Shown piece by piece: positions 27,340 to 37,008 of a stretch of DNA of 64,000 nt (positions are counted from its first letter, which is position 1; each line of letters opens with the position of its first letter). Origin of the DNA: Methanomethylovorans sp. PtaU1.Bin093 (GTDB lineage Archaea; Halobacteriota; Methanosarcinia; Methanosarcinales; Methanosarcinaceae); the NCBI RefSeq assembly GCF_002067275.1, contig NZ_MVQX01000059.1, positions 21,183 to 85,182 of the forward strand. The letters are read 5' to 3'. The position numbers and the translations under genes were made by a program. Below the pieces are notes generated by a model. That model was not told the DNA's origin. It ran no database searches and worked only from the letters and a program-made list of their open reading frames with translations.

Positions 27340-27407
27340 CGAGCGGGATTCTCCTCTTTCTTACAATAACCCCCACTCCCCACCCCGCTCATACTCCACT
27401 TTTTATT
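27340..27407 (+). ncRNA. Candidate small RNA 2 with C-rich loop
   Basis: GAGCGGG (27341-27347) pairs with CCCGCTC (27384-27390) around a 36-nt loop holding the identical block AACCCCCACTCCCCA (27368-27382). The tail CATACTCCACTTTTTATTT ends in a T-run. Compared with copy 1, the 5' loop half and spacer sequences have diverged while the stem, C-rich block and CTCCACT tail are kept, as expected for a duplicated RNA gene under selection. It ends about 55 bases from the 3' end of the convergent rfcL gene. Confidence 0.5.
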
Positions 27408-27460
27408 TCCAAAGATGTTTTTCTCATTATAGAGTATCCAAATATCTTATGATTCAGTGA

Positions 27461-28963
27461 TTAGAAATCAAATAATGTCTTCTGCGGCTTTTTTATCATT
27501 CCGTTCGTTTTCTCTTTTTCCTTAGCAGGTTCATTATTGCCGTTCTTTTCTTCCAAAGTCTTCTCTTTATTGTTTATCATATCAGCAAGTCTTGTTTGCT
27601 TCTGATCTTCATTGTTCGTTTGTTTTTCCTTCACCTTGAAAAAAGTAACTTCTGTTTCTCCCTTCTCTTTTCTTAGCTCCTGTGCATCATCATAGATCTT
27701 CTGAAGTTTTTTAGTTACTTTCGACGCACCTGTCAAAAAGACCAGTTCATCAAGGTCCAGTCCCAGCTCAGCCACCACTGCAGGGGCATATTCCTGGTCC
27801 TCAAGCAATATGCTATACATGAATGCTATGTCTGTGCCTGCGTAACGCATTGATTCATGGCAGTGATCAGCTATCTTTGCTGCAATGTTATTGCGCATGT
27901 TCCTTCTAGCTTTCAGCTGTCCCATACGACGCCACAAAGAAGGTGGGTTGAACTTCACAAAACCACGTTTCGGCTGAGACTTTGATACGACCGTTCCACA
28001 GGTCATAAGCACGCTTGCATAACGCCACATAAGGTAGTTCTGTCTTTTTTGTACTCTTCCAAGAAACAGGTCTGCACGGGATATATACTCATATCCGCTT
28101 CGGATCGGGTCTGTGATCATTCCCTCATCCTTGCCAGCATATTGTATCGGGAGATTCTCATCGATCCAGTGGATGAGATCTTCAGGACTTTCGTCAAGGT
28201 TGTATGTTGTTTCAAGGGCTGTTTTTGCATCAGTTCCCTTAAATATCCTTTCCATTACCTTGAATATGGATTCTTTGTTATCTCTTTCCGCAGTAGCAAT
28301 GTCTTCTATGTTGATCTCATTTCTGCCCATGGCAACTGCCTGCAGGTCGTTAATGGCACTGCGCATATCACCATCTGCATTCTCTGCGATCTTCTCTATA
28401 ATGCCTACACCACACATAAGGCCCTCTTTCTGAGCTACCTGCTTCAGGGCCGGTATCATAGAACGTGCCTGAAGTGCATTGAATTTGATCTCCAGGATAT
28501 TCGATCTGACAGACGATGGAATTCCATAAGCATCGTTAGCTATCAATACAATAGGCTGACCGGTTGATCTGATTATATCCCCTATTGCCTTTGCACCACC
28601 ACGATCGCTTGTCCCATGCATGTTATCGGCTTCATCCAGCACGATAAGCCTTTTGGAATCCATACCCCCCAATGTGCTCATTCTGGAAGCTGAACCTGCG
28701 ACCCTTTCGATGACATCGGCTGTGCGCTGGTCGCTGGCATTGAGTTCGATAACTTCCCATTCCATATCCATTGCAAGAGCATGGGCTGTGGATGTCTTTC
28801 CGACACCTGCCGGACCGTGGAGCAACACTGCCTTTTGTTCGGGCATGCCGTTCAGCCACTTCTCAGCCCATGATCTCAGTTGTCCGGTTGCAGCTGAATT
28901 TCCCACGACATCAGCAAGGCTTTTTGGCCTGTATTTTTCAGCCCATTCTTTCGGTGTGGTCAT
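27461..28963 (-). CDS. rfcL: Replication factor C large subunit
   Basis: A 500-residue AAA+ clamp loader subunit. Walker A is [12 protein letters not shown] (about 49-60), Walker B is [10 protein letters not shown], sensor 1 follows in [10 protein letters not shown], and the sensor 2 helix has [13 protein letters not shown]. The C-terminal collar domain is followed by a long Lys/Glu-rich tail and a terminal PCNA-interacting motif QKTLFDF. With the small subunit it loads PCNA on primer-template junctions. Length is normal for euryarchaea. The small subunit gene is not in the window. Confidence 0.95.
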   Translation of the reverse strand: MTTPKEWAEKYRPKSLADVVGNSAATGQLRSWAEKWLNGMPEQKAVLLHGPAGVGKTSTAHALAMDMEWEVIELNASDQRTADVIERVAGSASRMSTLGGMDSKRLIVLDEADNMHGTSDRGGAKAIGDIIRSTGQPIVLIANDAYGIPSSVRSNILEIKFNALQARSMIPALKQVAQKEGLMCGVGIIEKIAENADGDMRSAINDLQAVAMGRNEINIEDIATAERDNKESIFKVMERIFKGTDAKTALETTYNLDESPEDLIHWIDENLPIQYAGKDEGMITDPIRSGYEYISRADLFLGRVQKRQNYLMWRYASVLMTCGTVVSKSQPKRGFVKFNPPSLWRRMGQLKARRNMRNNIAAKIADHCHESMRYAGTDIAFMYSILLEDQEYAPAVVAELGLDLDELVFLTGASKVTKKLQKIYDDAQELRKEKGETEVTFFKVKEKQTNNEDQKQTRLADMINNKEKTLEEKNGNNEPAKEKEKTNGMIKKPQKTLFDF

Positions 28964-29048
28964 TGCATCATATCCAATAGAGGGAAACTATTAATGTTTT
29001 CACCCCTTTGTTGGTTTTGCTTGATATTAATAACTGTAGGTACATGAC

Positions 29049-29894
29049 ATGTCGCTCCTGACCACGCCGGACCTTGTGGATATTATTCGGAAAAAAGCCA
29101 TTCAGAACCGGGCAAAAGTAGCCATTGGCATCAGGGATCCCACCAAAAAGATCATCTCAAGTGCAGAGGAAGCAAATGATAAAGGGTTCGCGGAAGTTAT
29201 ATTGGTAGGTGACCAGCGGGAGATAGGGTCTTTAGGTACTTCTCTTGAGGTAGTGGGAACCGATGAACCAGAAAAAGTGATGGTGGACCTTTTAGCCTCC
29301 GGTCATGTGGATGCTGCTGTAAGGGGTACGGCCCGGGCTTCTGAAACACTCTCCTATCTTAAAAAGACCCTCGGGATGGACAAACTCCATCGTGTGGCTT
29401 TGCTTACAACGGCTGATGGTACTCCTTTTTTTATTGCTCCGGTAGGTATAGACGAAGGTGAGGACCTCGCCGACAAAATGGAATTCGCACGGCTTGGGTC
29501 GGAACACATACGCCGTTTTGGTATAGAGCCCCTGCTGGGAATACTTTCCGGAGGCAGGATGGGTGATCTGGGACGCAACAGCAGGGTGGACCGTACGTTG
29601 GCAGATGGGGAGTTCATGGTCAATCAATTGAACAAAATGGGGATCAAAGCAAAGCATTATACTATTCTTATTGAAGATGCTATCAAAGAAGCCAATTTCC
29701 TCATTGCTCCGGATGGCATCTCTGGCAATCTGATCTTCCGTACACTTGTCTTTTTGGGATGTGGCGATGGCATGGGAGCACCGATCTTGATGGACAAGTA
29801 TGTTTTTGTGGATACTTCAAGGGTTGGAGGTCATTACGCCAAAGCGATCATGGTTGCGGGTGCACTTGCTAATATGAACAAAAGCAAAGGGTGA
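29049..29894 (+). CDS. Methanogen marker protein 4 (MtxX-like, phosphotransacetylase-related)
   Basis: A 281-residue protein related to the phosphate acetyl/butyryltransferase fold (SAEEANDKGFAEVILVGD, PVGIDEGEDLADKMEF, GGRMGDLGRNSRVD, LVFLGCGDGMGAP). It matches the methanogen marker 4 family, sometimes named MtxX, which is found almost only in methanogens and is of unknown reaction. It overlaps functionally with nothing visible here, but its stop is 4 bases before the ATG of the thymidylate synthase gene, a clear operon. It is divergent from rfcL. Confidence 0.82.
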   Translation: MSLLTTPDLVDIIRKKAIQNRAKVAIGIRDPTKKIISSAEEANDKGFAEVILVGDQREIGSLGTSLEVVGTDEPEKVMVDLLASGHVDAAVRGTARASETLSYLKKTLGMDKLHRVALLTTADGTPFFIAPVGIDEGEDLADKMEFARLGSEHIRRFGIEPLLGILSGGRMGDLGRNSRVDRTLADGEFMVNQLNKMGIKAKHYTILIEDAIKEANFLIAPDGISGNLIFRTLVFLGCGDGMGAPILMDKYVFVDTSRVGGHYAKAIMVAGALANMNKSKG

Positions 29895-29898
29895 AATT

Positions 29899-30663
29899 AT
29901 GAAAGCAGTACTAATAGAAGCCGATACCATCTCTTCTGCATGGTCACGGTTGATATACGAGATATACAAGAATGGTGAGGATCACAAACCAGATTACAGT
30001 ACGGGGACTCGCAGGCTGCATGCTACTGTTGTCATTAATGATGTTAATACAGATCAAGTGAACTCCTTTGTTCCCTTTGGGGAGAATCTCATTAAGAAAT
30101 ATAAGGAGGAGCTTACCGAGGAATATGCTGATTGGTATGTATCACTTCCGGACGATGATCGCAGGAAGTTCGATTACTGTTATGCAAAACAGCTTTTCCG
30201 TTATGGTGAAACAGCTTATGATACTCTTTCAGAGAATGTGAAGAACCTTCGGGTCGGTTCCAGAAGACATGTTGGTGTGCTGTGGGAGAACGAAGTTCAC
30301 ATCCCCAAGTTCGAGGACCAGCCCTGTTGGATCGCTTACAAGCTGGAGCTGCTAAATGAAACTGATGTCAGGCTATATATCCTGTATCGCTCATGGGATG
30401 CTTTCGGTGGATTCCCTGCAAATCTGCCAGCTATTGTGGAAGGTTTCAAGAAAGTGTTTCGGGAAAATGATATGCCTTACAGGATAGAGTCATTGATGGC
30501 CACTGGCTGGGATACTCATATCTATGAGGCTGATCTGCAGGCCGTGGAAAAGATATTCAAAACAGCGGAGCTTTGTCCCAGGTGTGGTAACATAGCCGCA
30601 AAACATGCTTTCATATCCACCACGAAAGGCAGGGTTTGTCTGCAATGTAAGTCCAGGATGTGA
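29899..30663 (+). CDS. Thymidylate synthase, methanogen type
   Basis: A 254-residue enzyme of the archaeal thymidylate synthase branch that methylates dUMP. The catalytic cysteine is Cys143 in FEDQPCWIAYKLEL, and the RSWDAFGGFPANL segment corresponds to the RSxD-FLGxPFN region that binds the nucleotide. A C-terminal zinc-ribbon-like tail with CPRCGN and CLQCK (Cys226, 229, 247, 250) is an addition not found in bacterial ThyA. It is cotranscribed with the marker 4 gene. The folate used in methanogens is a methanopterin derivative, so the cofactor may differ from bacterial ThyA. Confidence 0.82.
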   Translation: MKAVLIEADTISSAWSRLIYEIYKNGEDHKPDYSTGTRRLHATVVINDVNTDQVNSFVPFGENLIKKYKEELTEEYADWYVSLPDDDRRKFDYCYAKQLFRYGETAYDTLSENVKNLRVGSRRHVGVLWENEVHIPKFEDQPCWIAYKLELLNETDVRLYILYRSWDAFGGFPANLPAIVEGFKKVFRENDMPYRIESLMATGWDTHIYEADLQAVEKIFKTAELCPRCGNIAAKHAFISTTKGRVCLQCKSRM

Positions 30664-30814
30664 AAAGTCCCGGGTACTTTTCAATTCCGGCTTCAATTCT
30701 TGCAGGCAATGGTTTCGGATCTCTGGATCCTTCTCTTTCGCTTTTTAAACCCAAAATATATATCTAGTATTAGCACCTAGACATATATATTATTAAAAAT
30801 ATATTAGAGACGGT

Positions 30815-32185
30815 GTGATGAAAAGATTAACTATCAGCATGTCCGATGCTCTTTTTGATAAACTGGATCAGGTGGAGAACAAGAGCTTATTTATAAGGAA
30901 GCTTATTGAGGGTGAACTGCGCAAAGGTATCACTTATTCTTCAGATGCTACTTATGAGGGCCTGGCAGGAGACATAGAGGATCTGCATCACGAGATACGA
31001 TCTCTCTCTTCCAGATTGGCATCAATTGAAGATCAAATTGCTGATGTGAAGACAAACACCTTCCTCACAAAAGACAAGTTTGAGTCGGATAAGGCTGTCA
31101 GTCATCAAATTCCTTCCCTGCCCTCCTCGGAAGATGTGGGTGGAACAACCATTGTTCAAACCACTGTTGTGGGTAGTCACTCAATGACCAACGGGCTTAA
31201 TGGGGTTCCAGATAAGGATCAGGACTATGTTCCCGCTAATATCCCGGATATTCAGGTCAACCTGTGTGCACAGGATAGTGATAAACTTCTGCCCGTTCAT
31301 ACTGATGAAATGCACAATATGCCATTCCGTAGTGTTGTGAATGTGGGGGCACACAAAGAATCTGTTTGTCCTATACCTGAAACACCTGTGAATTCAATGA
31401 CAATAACTCCTGGCACGGGTGATCAGCCCCAAGAATCTTTCTCGGTTCAAGCAGACGATCCATCTTCACCGTCCTTCATTATGCCTGATCTTTCAGACAT
31501 TGCTACTCCTGTTCCCGTTCCTTCAAATGTAGCTTCTTCTGAGCCTTCATTTCCTTCCTCTCCTTCGTTCTTGATGCCTGAACTTTCAGACATTGCTACT
31601 CCTGTTTCCGGTCCTTCAAATGTAGCTTCCTCTGAGCCTTCATTTCCTTCCTCTCCTTCGTTCTTGATGCCTGAACTTTCAGACATTGCTACTCCTGTTT
31701 CCGTTCCTTCAAATGTAGCTTCTTCTGGGCCTTCATTTCCTTCCTCTCCTCTGTTTGTGATGCCTGAACTTTCAGATGGTGCAGGGCATTCAAATGCATC
31801 TCCATTTGAGATGCCTCCTGCCATGCCTGTACATGCCTCAGGAAATGATGTTCAAATGCCTCCATTTGCTGCAGCAGGTCCTTCAGCCTCAGGGATACAA
31901 ATGCAGCCCATACCTCCCTTTGGATCAGGTGCCGTCCAAAATCCTGTCCAGAAAAATGACAGCTTTAAAGTGAGCTCAAGCAGTATGCCCATGAATGAGC
32001 GGCTTCAAGGGAACATCCTTATGTACCTGCCACATGGTGCACGGATAAAAAGGTCCATCATCAAAGGACTTGTGTCCAAGAAGTTCAGTGCAGAAGAAAT
32101 CGATGCCGAGATAAATCTCATGATATCAGATCGTTCTTTACAGGTAGAAGTGGAAGATGGGGTAGAATATCTGCTGAGACCTTGA
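30815..32185 (+). CDS. RHH-like protein with Ser/Pro repeat region and C-terminal helical domain
   Basis: A 456-residue protein I cannot assign to a named family. The N-terminus (MKRLTISMSDALFDKLDQVE, then SLFIRKLIEGEL) looks like a ribbon-helix-helix DNA-binding domain. A coiled-coil-like stretch follows (about 50-90), then a long Ser/Pro/Met-rich region with three exact-length 31-residue repeats (FLMPELSDIATPV core, about 223-320). The C-terminus (ERLQGNILMYLPHGARIKR, then EEIDAEINLMISDRSLQVE) resembles a winged helix. The layout suggests a DNA-binding protein with a flexible linker. There is no signal peptide. It follows the thymidylate synthase gene by 150 bases and has its own AT-rich promoter region. 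Confidence 0.65.
   Translation: MMKRLTISMSDALFDKLDQVENKSLFIRKLIEGELRKGITYSSDATYEGLAGDIEDLHHEIRSLSSRLASIEDQIADVKTNTFLTKDKFESDKAVSHQIPSLPSSEDVGGTTIVQTTVVGSHSMTNGLNGVPDKDQDYVPANIPDIQVNLCAQDSDKLLPVHTDEMHNMPFRSVVNVGAHKESVCPIPETPVNSMTITPGTGDQPQESFSVQADDPSSPSFIMPDLSDIATPVPVPSNVASSEPSFPSSPSFLMPELSDIATPVSGPSNVASSEPSFPSSPSFLMPELSDIATPVSVPSNVASSGPSFPSSPLFVMPELSDGAGHSNASPFEMPPAMPVHASGNDVQMPPFAAAGPSASGIQMQPIPPFGSGAVQNPVQKNDSFKVSSSSMPMNERLQGNILMYLPHGARIKRSIIKGLVSKKFSAEEIDAEINLMISDRSLQVEVEDGVEYLLRP
31481..31780 (+). repeat. 93-bp in-frame tandem repeats
   Basis: Three full units start at 31481, 31574 and 31667, with a partial fourth at 31760; each starts ATGCCTGA. Units differ at only a few positions, so the array is recent and could vary in copy number without breaking the frame. 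Confidence 0.9.
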
Positions 32186-32194
32186 TGCATCCGG

Positions 32195-32368
32195 TTATGT
32201 GCTTCCATTTCCATAAGCACGGTCGCCAGAACGTCCTGAGCCAGCGCATTGGATACATACTACTTTTTCATGATTAAAGCATCGGGAACATACATTCCGT
32301 CCGCAAAAATGGCAAGTGTACATTTTTCCGGCCATGCCGCATATGTTGCAGATACCTGTCATTTCCAT
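32195..32368 (-). CDS. Small Cys-rich zinc-binding protein
   Basis: A 57-residue gene in the gap between the RHH-like gene and ilvD. The product has CNICGMAG, TCHFCG, VCSRCF and CIQCAG, that is four CxxC-type pairs in 45 residues, fitting a double zinc-finger or rubredoxin-like fold of the kind seen in small archaeal proteins. GGAGATAA lies about 4 bases before the ATG at 32368. No hydrophobic segment is present. Its role is unknown; binding of zinc or iron is inferred from the cysteines. Confidence 0.7.
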   Translation of the reverse strand: MEMTGICNICGMAGKMYTCHFCGRNVCSRCFNHEKVVCIQCAGSGRSGDRAYGNGST

Positions 32369-32450
32369 TATTTATCTCCAAAAGTCCAGAACAGATCTTT
32401 TTGATCGATAGTGTATGAAAAAATATAAGTGTGCAGGTTGTTTCTGCACA

Positions 32451-34112
32451 TCATTCGAAGATAGCACCTTTGCTTGCAGAGCTGACATATTTCCTGTATC
32501 TTGCAAGATAGCCGGTGATCTTCTTCTCCGGGGGTTTGAAATGTGCTTTTCTCTTTGCCAGCTCTTCCTCAGATACTTTCAGATCCAGTTTGCGCGCCTG
32601 GATATCGATCTCAATGATATCCCCCTCCTTTACCAGGGCAATAGGGCCACCTTCCTGGGCTTCCGGAGATACATGGCCTATACATGGGCCACGGGTGCCG
32701 CCAGAGAACCTGCCATCAGTAACAAGAGCTACTGATTCTATGAGTCCCATTCCTGCGATCGCCGATGTGGGGGAGAGCATTTCCCTCATTCCTGGCCCAC
32801 CTTTTGGTCCCTCATAGCGGATAACAACAACATCACCGGATTTTATTTTTCCAGCCATGATGGCTTCCATGGCAGCCTCTTCACTGTCAAAGACCTTTGC
32901 AGGGCCGCTGTGCCTGAGCATCTTTGGGCTGACTGCGGCCTGTTTGACCACAGAGCCATCTGGTGCAAGGCTTCCCTTGAGTACTGCGATCCCTCCCTCT
33001 TCGTGGAAGGGTGAGTCAAGTGTCTTAATGACCTGTGCATTCATCCTGGGGTTAAGGACCACAAAACTTTCCAGGTTCTCACCAACGGTTTTCCCTGTGA
33101 CTGTCATCTGATCAAGGTGCAGTTTTGTGCTAAGCTTCTGCATTATGGCCTGTATCCCTCCTGCCCTGTCAAAGTCCAGCATATAGTTGATCCCACCGGG
33201 CTTCAGGGATGTAATGTGAGGGGTGGTGCGGCTAAGCTTATCAAAAGTATCCAATGTGAGCTGCAGTCCGAAGGCATGAGCAATGGCAGGCAAGTGCAGT
33301 GTGGTGTTCGTACTTCCACCAATCGCCATATCCACCATGATAGCGTTCTCAAAGGCTTCCATGGTGACTATCTTTCGGGCGGTGAGCCCTTCCTTTACCA
33401 TGGCAACGATACGCTCGCCTGAGGTCTTGGCAAGACGTGTCTTCTTTGCATCCACTGCGTGTGCTGTGGCGCAACCTGGAAGGCTCAGCCCAAGGGCTTC
33501 GGTCATACATGCCATGGTGTTGGCGGTATACATGCCTGCACATGAGCCGGCTCCTGAACAGGCACATTCTTCCAGTTGCTGGAGCTTATCATCTGCCATC
33601 TTCTCAGAGCGGCATGCGCCAACTCCCTCAAAGACAGATATAAGGTCTCTGTATTCATCATCAACGAACCCTGGCATCATAGGACCACCCGTCACTACAA
33701 TGGTAGGTATATCCAGCCGGCCGGCAGCCATGAGGTGTCCGGGTGTGATCTTGTCACATGCTGTTATCATGACCATCGCGTCCAGCTGGTGCCCCTGGAG
33801 CACGAGTTCAATGGAATCTTCAATAGCTTCGCGGCTTGGAAGGGAATATTTCATTCCTTCATGGCCCATTGCGATCCCATCACATATCCCTATGGTGTGA
33901 AATTCAAAAGGAACGCCGCCTGCACTACGAATGCCAGCCTTCACTGCTTCTGATAACTTGTCCAGGTGAATGTGTCCCGGTATCAGTTCTGTCCATGAGT
34001 TGACCACAGCAATGAAGGGTCTTTCCATTTCTGCATCTGTCAGACCTGTTGCCCTGAGCAGGGAACGGTTGGGTGCACGCTCTATTCCTTTCTTGGTCTT
34101 ATCGCTTCTCAT
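32451..34112 (-). CDS. ilvD: Dihydroxy-acid dehydratase
   Basis: A 553-residue Fe-S dehydratase of branched-chain amino acid synthesis, converting dihydroxy-acids to 2-keto acids. Cluster cysteines are in [10 protein letters not shown] and [14 protein letters not shown]; the C-terminal [19 protein letters not shown] loop is also diagnostic. Length is as expected. It stands alone on the minus strand and diverges from the radical SAM gene. The cluster makes it oxygen sensitive, unremarkable in a strict anaerobe. Confidence 0.96.
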   Translation of the reverse strand: MRSDKTKKGIERAPNRSLLRATGLTDAEMERPFIAVVNSWTELIPGHIHLDKLSEAVKAGIRSAGGVPFEFHTIGICDGIAMGHEGMKYSLPSREAIEDSIELVLQGHQLDAMVMITACDKITPGHLMAAGRLDIPTIVVTGGPMMPGFVDDEYRDLISVFEGVGACRSEKMADDKLQQLEECACSGAGSCAGMYTANTMACMTEALGLSLPGCATAHAVDAKKTRLAKTSGERIVAMVKEGLTARKIVTMEAFENAIMVDMAIGGSTNTTLHLPAIAHAFGLQLTLDTFDKLSRTTPHITSLKPGGINYMLDFDRAGGIQAIMQKLSTKLHLDQMTVTGKTVGENLESFVVLNPRMNAQVIKTLDSPFHEEGGIAVLKGSLAPDGSVVKQAAVSPKMLRHSGPAKVFDSEEAAMEAIMAGKIKSGDVVVIRYEGPKGGPGMREMLSPTSAIAGMGLIESVALVTDGRFSGGTRGPCIGHVSPEAQEGGPIALVKEGDIIEIDIQARKLDLKVSEEELAKRKAHFKPPEKKITGYLARYRKYVSSASKGAIFE

Positions 34113-34243
34113 ATGATAACCTCATGGTCTTGGATTCTAAAGCTATTAAGGTTATGTGCAAGATATATAAATAGGCAACCAGGTTTATGCATAGTAGTTC
34201 ATCTGTTGGCACAGAGCTTCAGCTGAGCATCTGACGAGGAAAA

Positions 34244-35923
34244 ATGAAAGCGCTTATCATTGATGGTTATGTGGACGAACCAGCCTGTTTTGGTGTTCCT
34301 CCTTATATTTCTCCTTATATCAGGTACCTTGCAGGGGCAATGCGGGAGCAGGGTATTCATATGCAGGACATTTTCTATTCTGCTATAGACAGCATAAGGC
34401 TCAACCCCAAGGTCCATGAGAAGATCATCAGGGAAGCAGATCTTGTTGTGATCATTGCCGGAATGACCGTACCGGGAAAGTACCTCCGTTCCACACCTGT
34501 CAGCTTAGAAGAATTGCATGTCCTCAGCCGCACTGCAACAGGTAAGGTGGTACTGGGCGGCCCTATCAGATTAGGTTTCAGTTCAGAGGGTGGCAAGAGG
34601 GCATCCAGTTTATCAGGACTGGAAAATGCCTATTGTTGCGGAGCTGATGTAGAAGCATTCGTGTATGATCTGTTAAGGGATGCGAAGTTAGAAGACCCAG
34701 TAAATGTAAATGAGCGTTTCAGGTTCGTGCAGGAGATCGGCAGATGGGCGAAAAAAGGGGCTTTCATAATCAGGCAACATCCAGATTTTCCTAATGTTAT
34801 GTGCGAGCTTGAAACTTACAGAGGATGCGGACGCAGAAAACATTGTTCTTTCTGTACTGAACCTTTCTATGGGAGTCCAGACCATAGGCCTGTAGACGAT
34901 GTGATCGCGGAAGTCCAGGCTCTCTATGAAGAAGGTGCACGGTATTTCCGTATTGGGCGGCAGCCTGATCTGCTATCGTATCAGGCAAAGGACAGGGGAG
35001 GTGACTTACCCGTTCCTGATCCCATGGCAATTGGATCTCTTTACAGGGGAATACGTGCTGCAGCTCCCGGCCTGCAGGTATTGCACATGGATAATGCCAA
35101 TCCTGCAACAATAGCTGCTTTTCCTGATGAAAGTAAGGAGATACTTACTACTATAGTTAAATACCACACTTCCGGAGATGTGGCTGCTATGGGTATGGAA
35201 AGTGCTGATCCTGAAGTGATCAGAAGAAATGGCCTCAAGGTAATGCCAGATGAGATGCTAAGTGCTATAGAGCTTATTAACGAAATTGGAGCAAAAAGAG
35301 GAGCTAATGGAATGCCTGAACTTCTTCCTGGTCTCAATTTCGTGCATGGGCTGATGGGAGAAACAAAAGAAACTTTCAGACTCAATTATGATTTCCTTAA
35401 AAAGGTGCTTGATTCTGAATTATTGCTTCGTCGCATCAATATCAGGCAGGTTATCGCTTTTGAGGGGACTCCAATGTTCGGAAATGATGCTGCAGTTGCC
35501 AGGCATAAGAAAGAATTCCTGCGTTATAAAGAGAAGGTCAGAAAGGACATCGATCTTCCCATGTTACGAAAAGTGGTGCCGGCAGGAACGATCCTGCGAA
35601 ATGTACTACTTGAAGTAAACGACGGAAATACAACTTTCGGACGTCAGATGGGTTCCTATCCTTTACTTATTGGTATTCCGGCAAAAAGGGCAACAGGGCA
35701 TTATACGGACGTAACGGTAATTGATCACGGCTTCCGTTCTGTAACCGCAATACCATACCCTCTTGATGTAAACAATGCAGAACTGGAACTCTTGCAAAGA
35801 GTTCCTGGCATGGGCAAAGCAATGGCAGCAAATATCTTCATAGAAAGGCCTTATAAAAACACTCGGGAACTCATGGATAAAACAGGTGTTAAATCAGATA
35901 TTCTGAGATATATTGAGATATAA
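34244..35923 (+). CDS. Radical SAM protein with C-terminal helix-hairpin-helix domain
   Basis: A 559-residue protein of the COG1031 type. An N-terminal cobalamin-binding-like Rossmann region (about 1-150) is followed by a radical SAM core whose cluster motif is Cys195-x5-Cys201-x2-Cys204 (GCGRRKHCSFC) instead of the usual CxxxCxxC. The core contains GLNFVHGLMGET. The last about 60 residues hold a helix-hairpin-helix (LELLQRVPGMGKAMAANIF), a nucleic-acid-binding element. Family members are conserved in methanogens and uncharacterised. RNA or DNA modification is a reasonable guess and no more. Confidence 0.85.
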   Translation: MKALIIDGYVDEPACFGVPPYISPYIRYLAGAMREQGIHMQDIFYSAIDSIRLNPKVHEKIIREADLVVIIAGMTVPGKYLRSTPVSLEELHVLSRTATGKVVLGGPIRLGFSSEGGKRASSLSGLENAYCCGADVEAFVYDLLRDAKLEDPVNVNERFRFVQEIGRWAKKGAFIIRQHPDFPNVMCELETYRGCGRRKHCSFCTEPFYGSPDHRPVDDVIAEVQALYEEGARYFRIGRQPDLLSYQAKDRGGDLPVPDPMAIGSLYRGIRAAAPGLQVLHMDNANPATIAAFPDESKEILTTIVKYHTSGDVAAMGMESADPEVIRRNGLKVMPDEMLSAIELINEIGAKRGANGMPELLPGLNFVHGLMGETKETFRLNYDFLKKVLDSELLLRRINIRQVIAFEGTPMFGNDAAVARHKKEFLRYKEKVRKDIDLPMLRKVVPAGTILRNVLLEVNDGNTTFGRQMGSYPLLIGIPAKRATGHYTDVTVIDHGFRSVTAIPYPLDVNNAELELLQRVPGMGKAMAANIFIERPYKNTRELMDKTGVKSDILRYIEI

Positions 35924-35932
35924 GCTCCTGAT

Positions 35933-37000
35933 CTATTTGAACATGCGCTTGATATAATCAGTATCTTTTATTATTTTCAGGCTCACGAATCCGCCCACTG
36001 CCAGGTTCATGTAGAATGTTATCGCTCTCCATGCCACAACAACAATTCCTATAAGCGACGAGCCTACAAAGAAAGAGAAAAGTGTCGAAGCGCCGAGTTC
36101 AGCCACTCCCCCTGCACCCGGGGTGATCGATACTACCATTATGACCATCAGGATCACCTGGGAAGCATAGGCTACGAGGGGCTGAAACTGCTGGTTCAAT
36201 CCAACCAGGAGTACTGGGAGTACTGCAAAGTCCAAAGCCCACACTATAACGGTACATCCCATGCCTAAAAACAGACCTTTCCGTCCATCTTTTATGAATA
36301 TTGCAACACTGTCGTGTAAGTGTTCCAGTTCTGTATCAACACGCTCCAGGACACAGGGTAACATGGTTTCTGTCCCTTTTCCAAATAAGCGGCTAAAACG
36401 ATGAACAAGGAAATACATGACCTTACGGGTTTTTTTTGGTTTCCAAAGTCCATAGATCAATATTGAGAATAGGCATAAAAGAACTATTTCTCCTATCATA
36501 AGGGCAGTGTCGATGCTTGTGTTCGCACCGGCACTTGTCAGGAACCCTCTCATCACATACAAAGAAAGGGGAACAAGCGATATTATCAGAAGTGCATCCA
36601 TCAGCCGTTCTCCAAGGATCACAGCAGTTGCCTTGCCAAGGGGGATAGATCTTCTGTTTAACAGGTGGACACGTAAAGGTTCCCCTGCTACCGCTGCAGG
36701 AGTGATGGCTGCTACAAACATGCTTGAAGTGACGATCTTGGTCGCTTCCTTTATACCAATGTCATATCCTAAAGCCCCACACATCGTTTTGATCCGGATG
36801 CCTTGCATAAATAAAGAAAATATGTGTAATAGCACAGCCAGAATTATGTATTCAGTTTTGATCTGAACGATAGCTTCCAGAGTGCTGGCATCAAAAGTTA
36901 ATGCTATTACCAAGGCCCCTGAGATAAGGCTGATGAGAAGTGATATTGCAATCCATTTTTTTAATTTGTTCATATTTGCACAGCTTAAGGGCAGGAACAA
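35933..37000 (-). CDS. Flippase-like (LPG synthase TM / UPF0104) membrane protein
   Basis: A 355-residue protein with about eight membrane helices. The segments RIKTMCGALGYDIG, SMFVAAITPAAVAGEPLRVHLL and VSITPGAGGVAELGA identify the lysylphosphatidylglycerol synthase transmembrane/UPF0104 family (AglD-like in archaea), whose members flip or transfer isoprenoid-linked sugars. It starts 8 bases after the stop of the sugar-phosphate nucleotidyltransferase gene, so a joint role in cell-surface glycan or lipid assembly is likely. Substrate is unknown. Confidence 0.85.
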   Translation of the reverse strand: MFLPLSCANMNKLKKWIAISLLISLISGALVIALTFDASTLEAIVQIKTEYIILAVLLHIFSLFMQGIRIKTMCGALGYDIGIKEATKIVTSSMFVAAITPAAVAGEPLRVHLLNRRSIPLGKATAVILGERLMDALLIISLVPLSLYVMRGFLTSAGANTSIDTALMIGEIVLLCLFSILIYGLWKPKKTRKVMYFLVHRFSRLFGKGTETMLPCVLERVDTELEHLHDSVAIFIKDGRKGLFLGMGCTVIVWALDFAVLPVLLVGLNQQFQPLVAYASQVILMVIMVVSITPGAGGVAELGASTLFSFFVGSSLIGIVVVAWRAITFYMNLAVGGFVSLKIIKDTDYIKRMFK

Positions 37001-37008
37001 AAAAGATA

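Noticed and set aside
27141..27407. Two similar units as a minimal CRISPR array
   Set aside because: There are only two copies, about 198 bases apart, with internal stems and divergent loops, no regular short spacers and no cas genes nearby.
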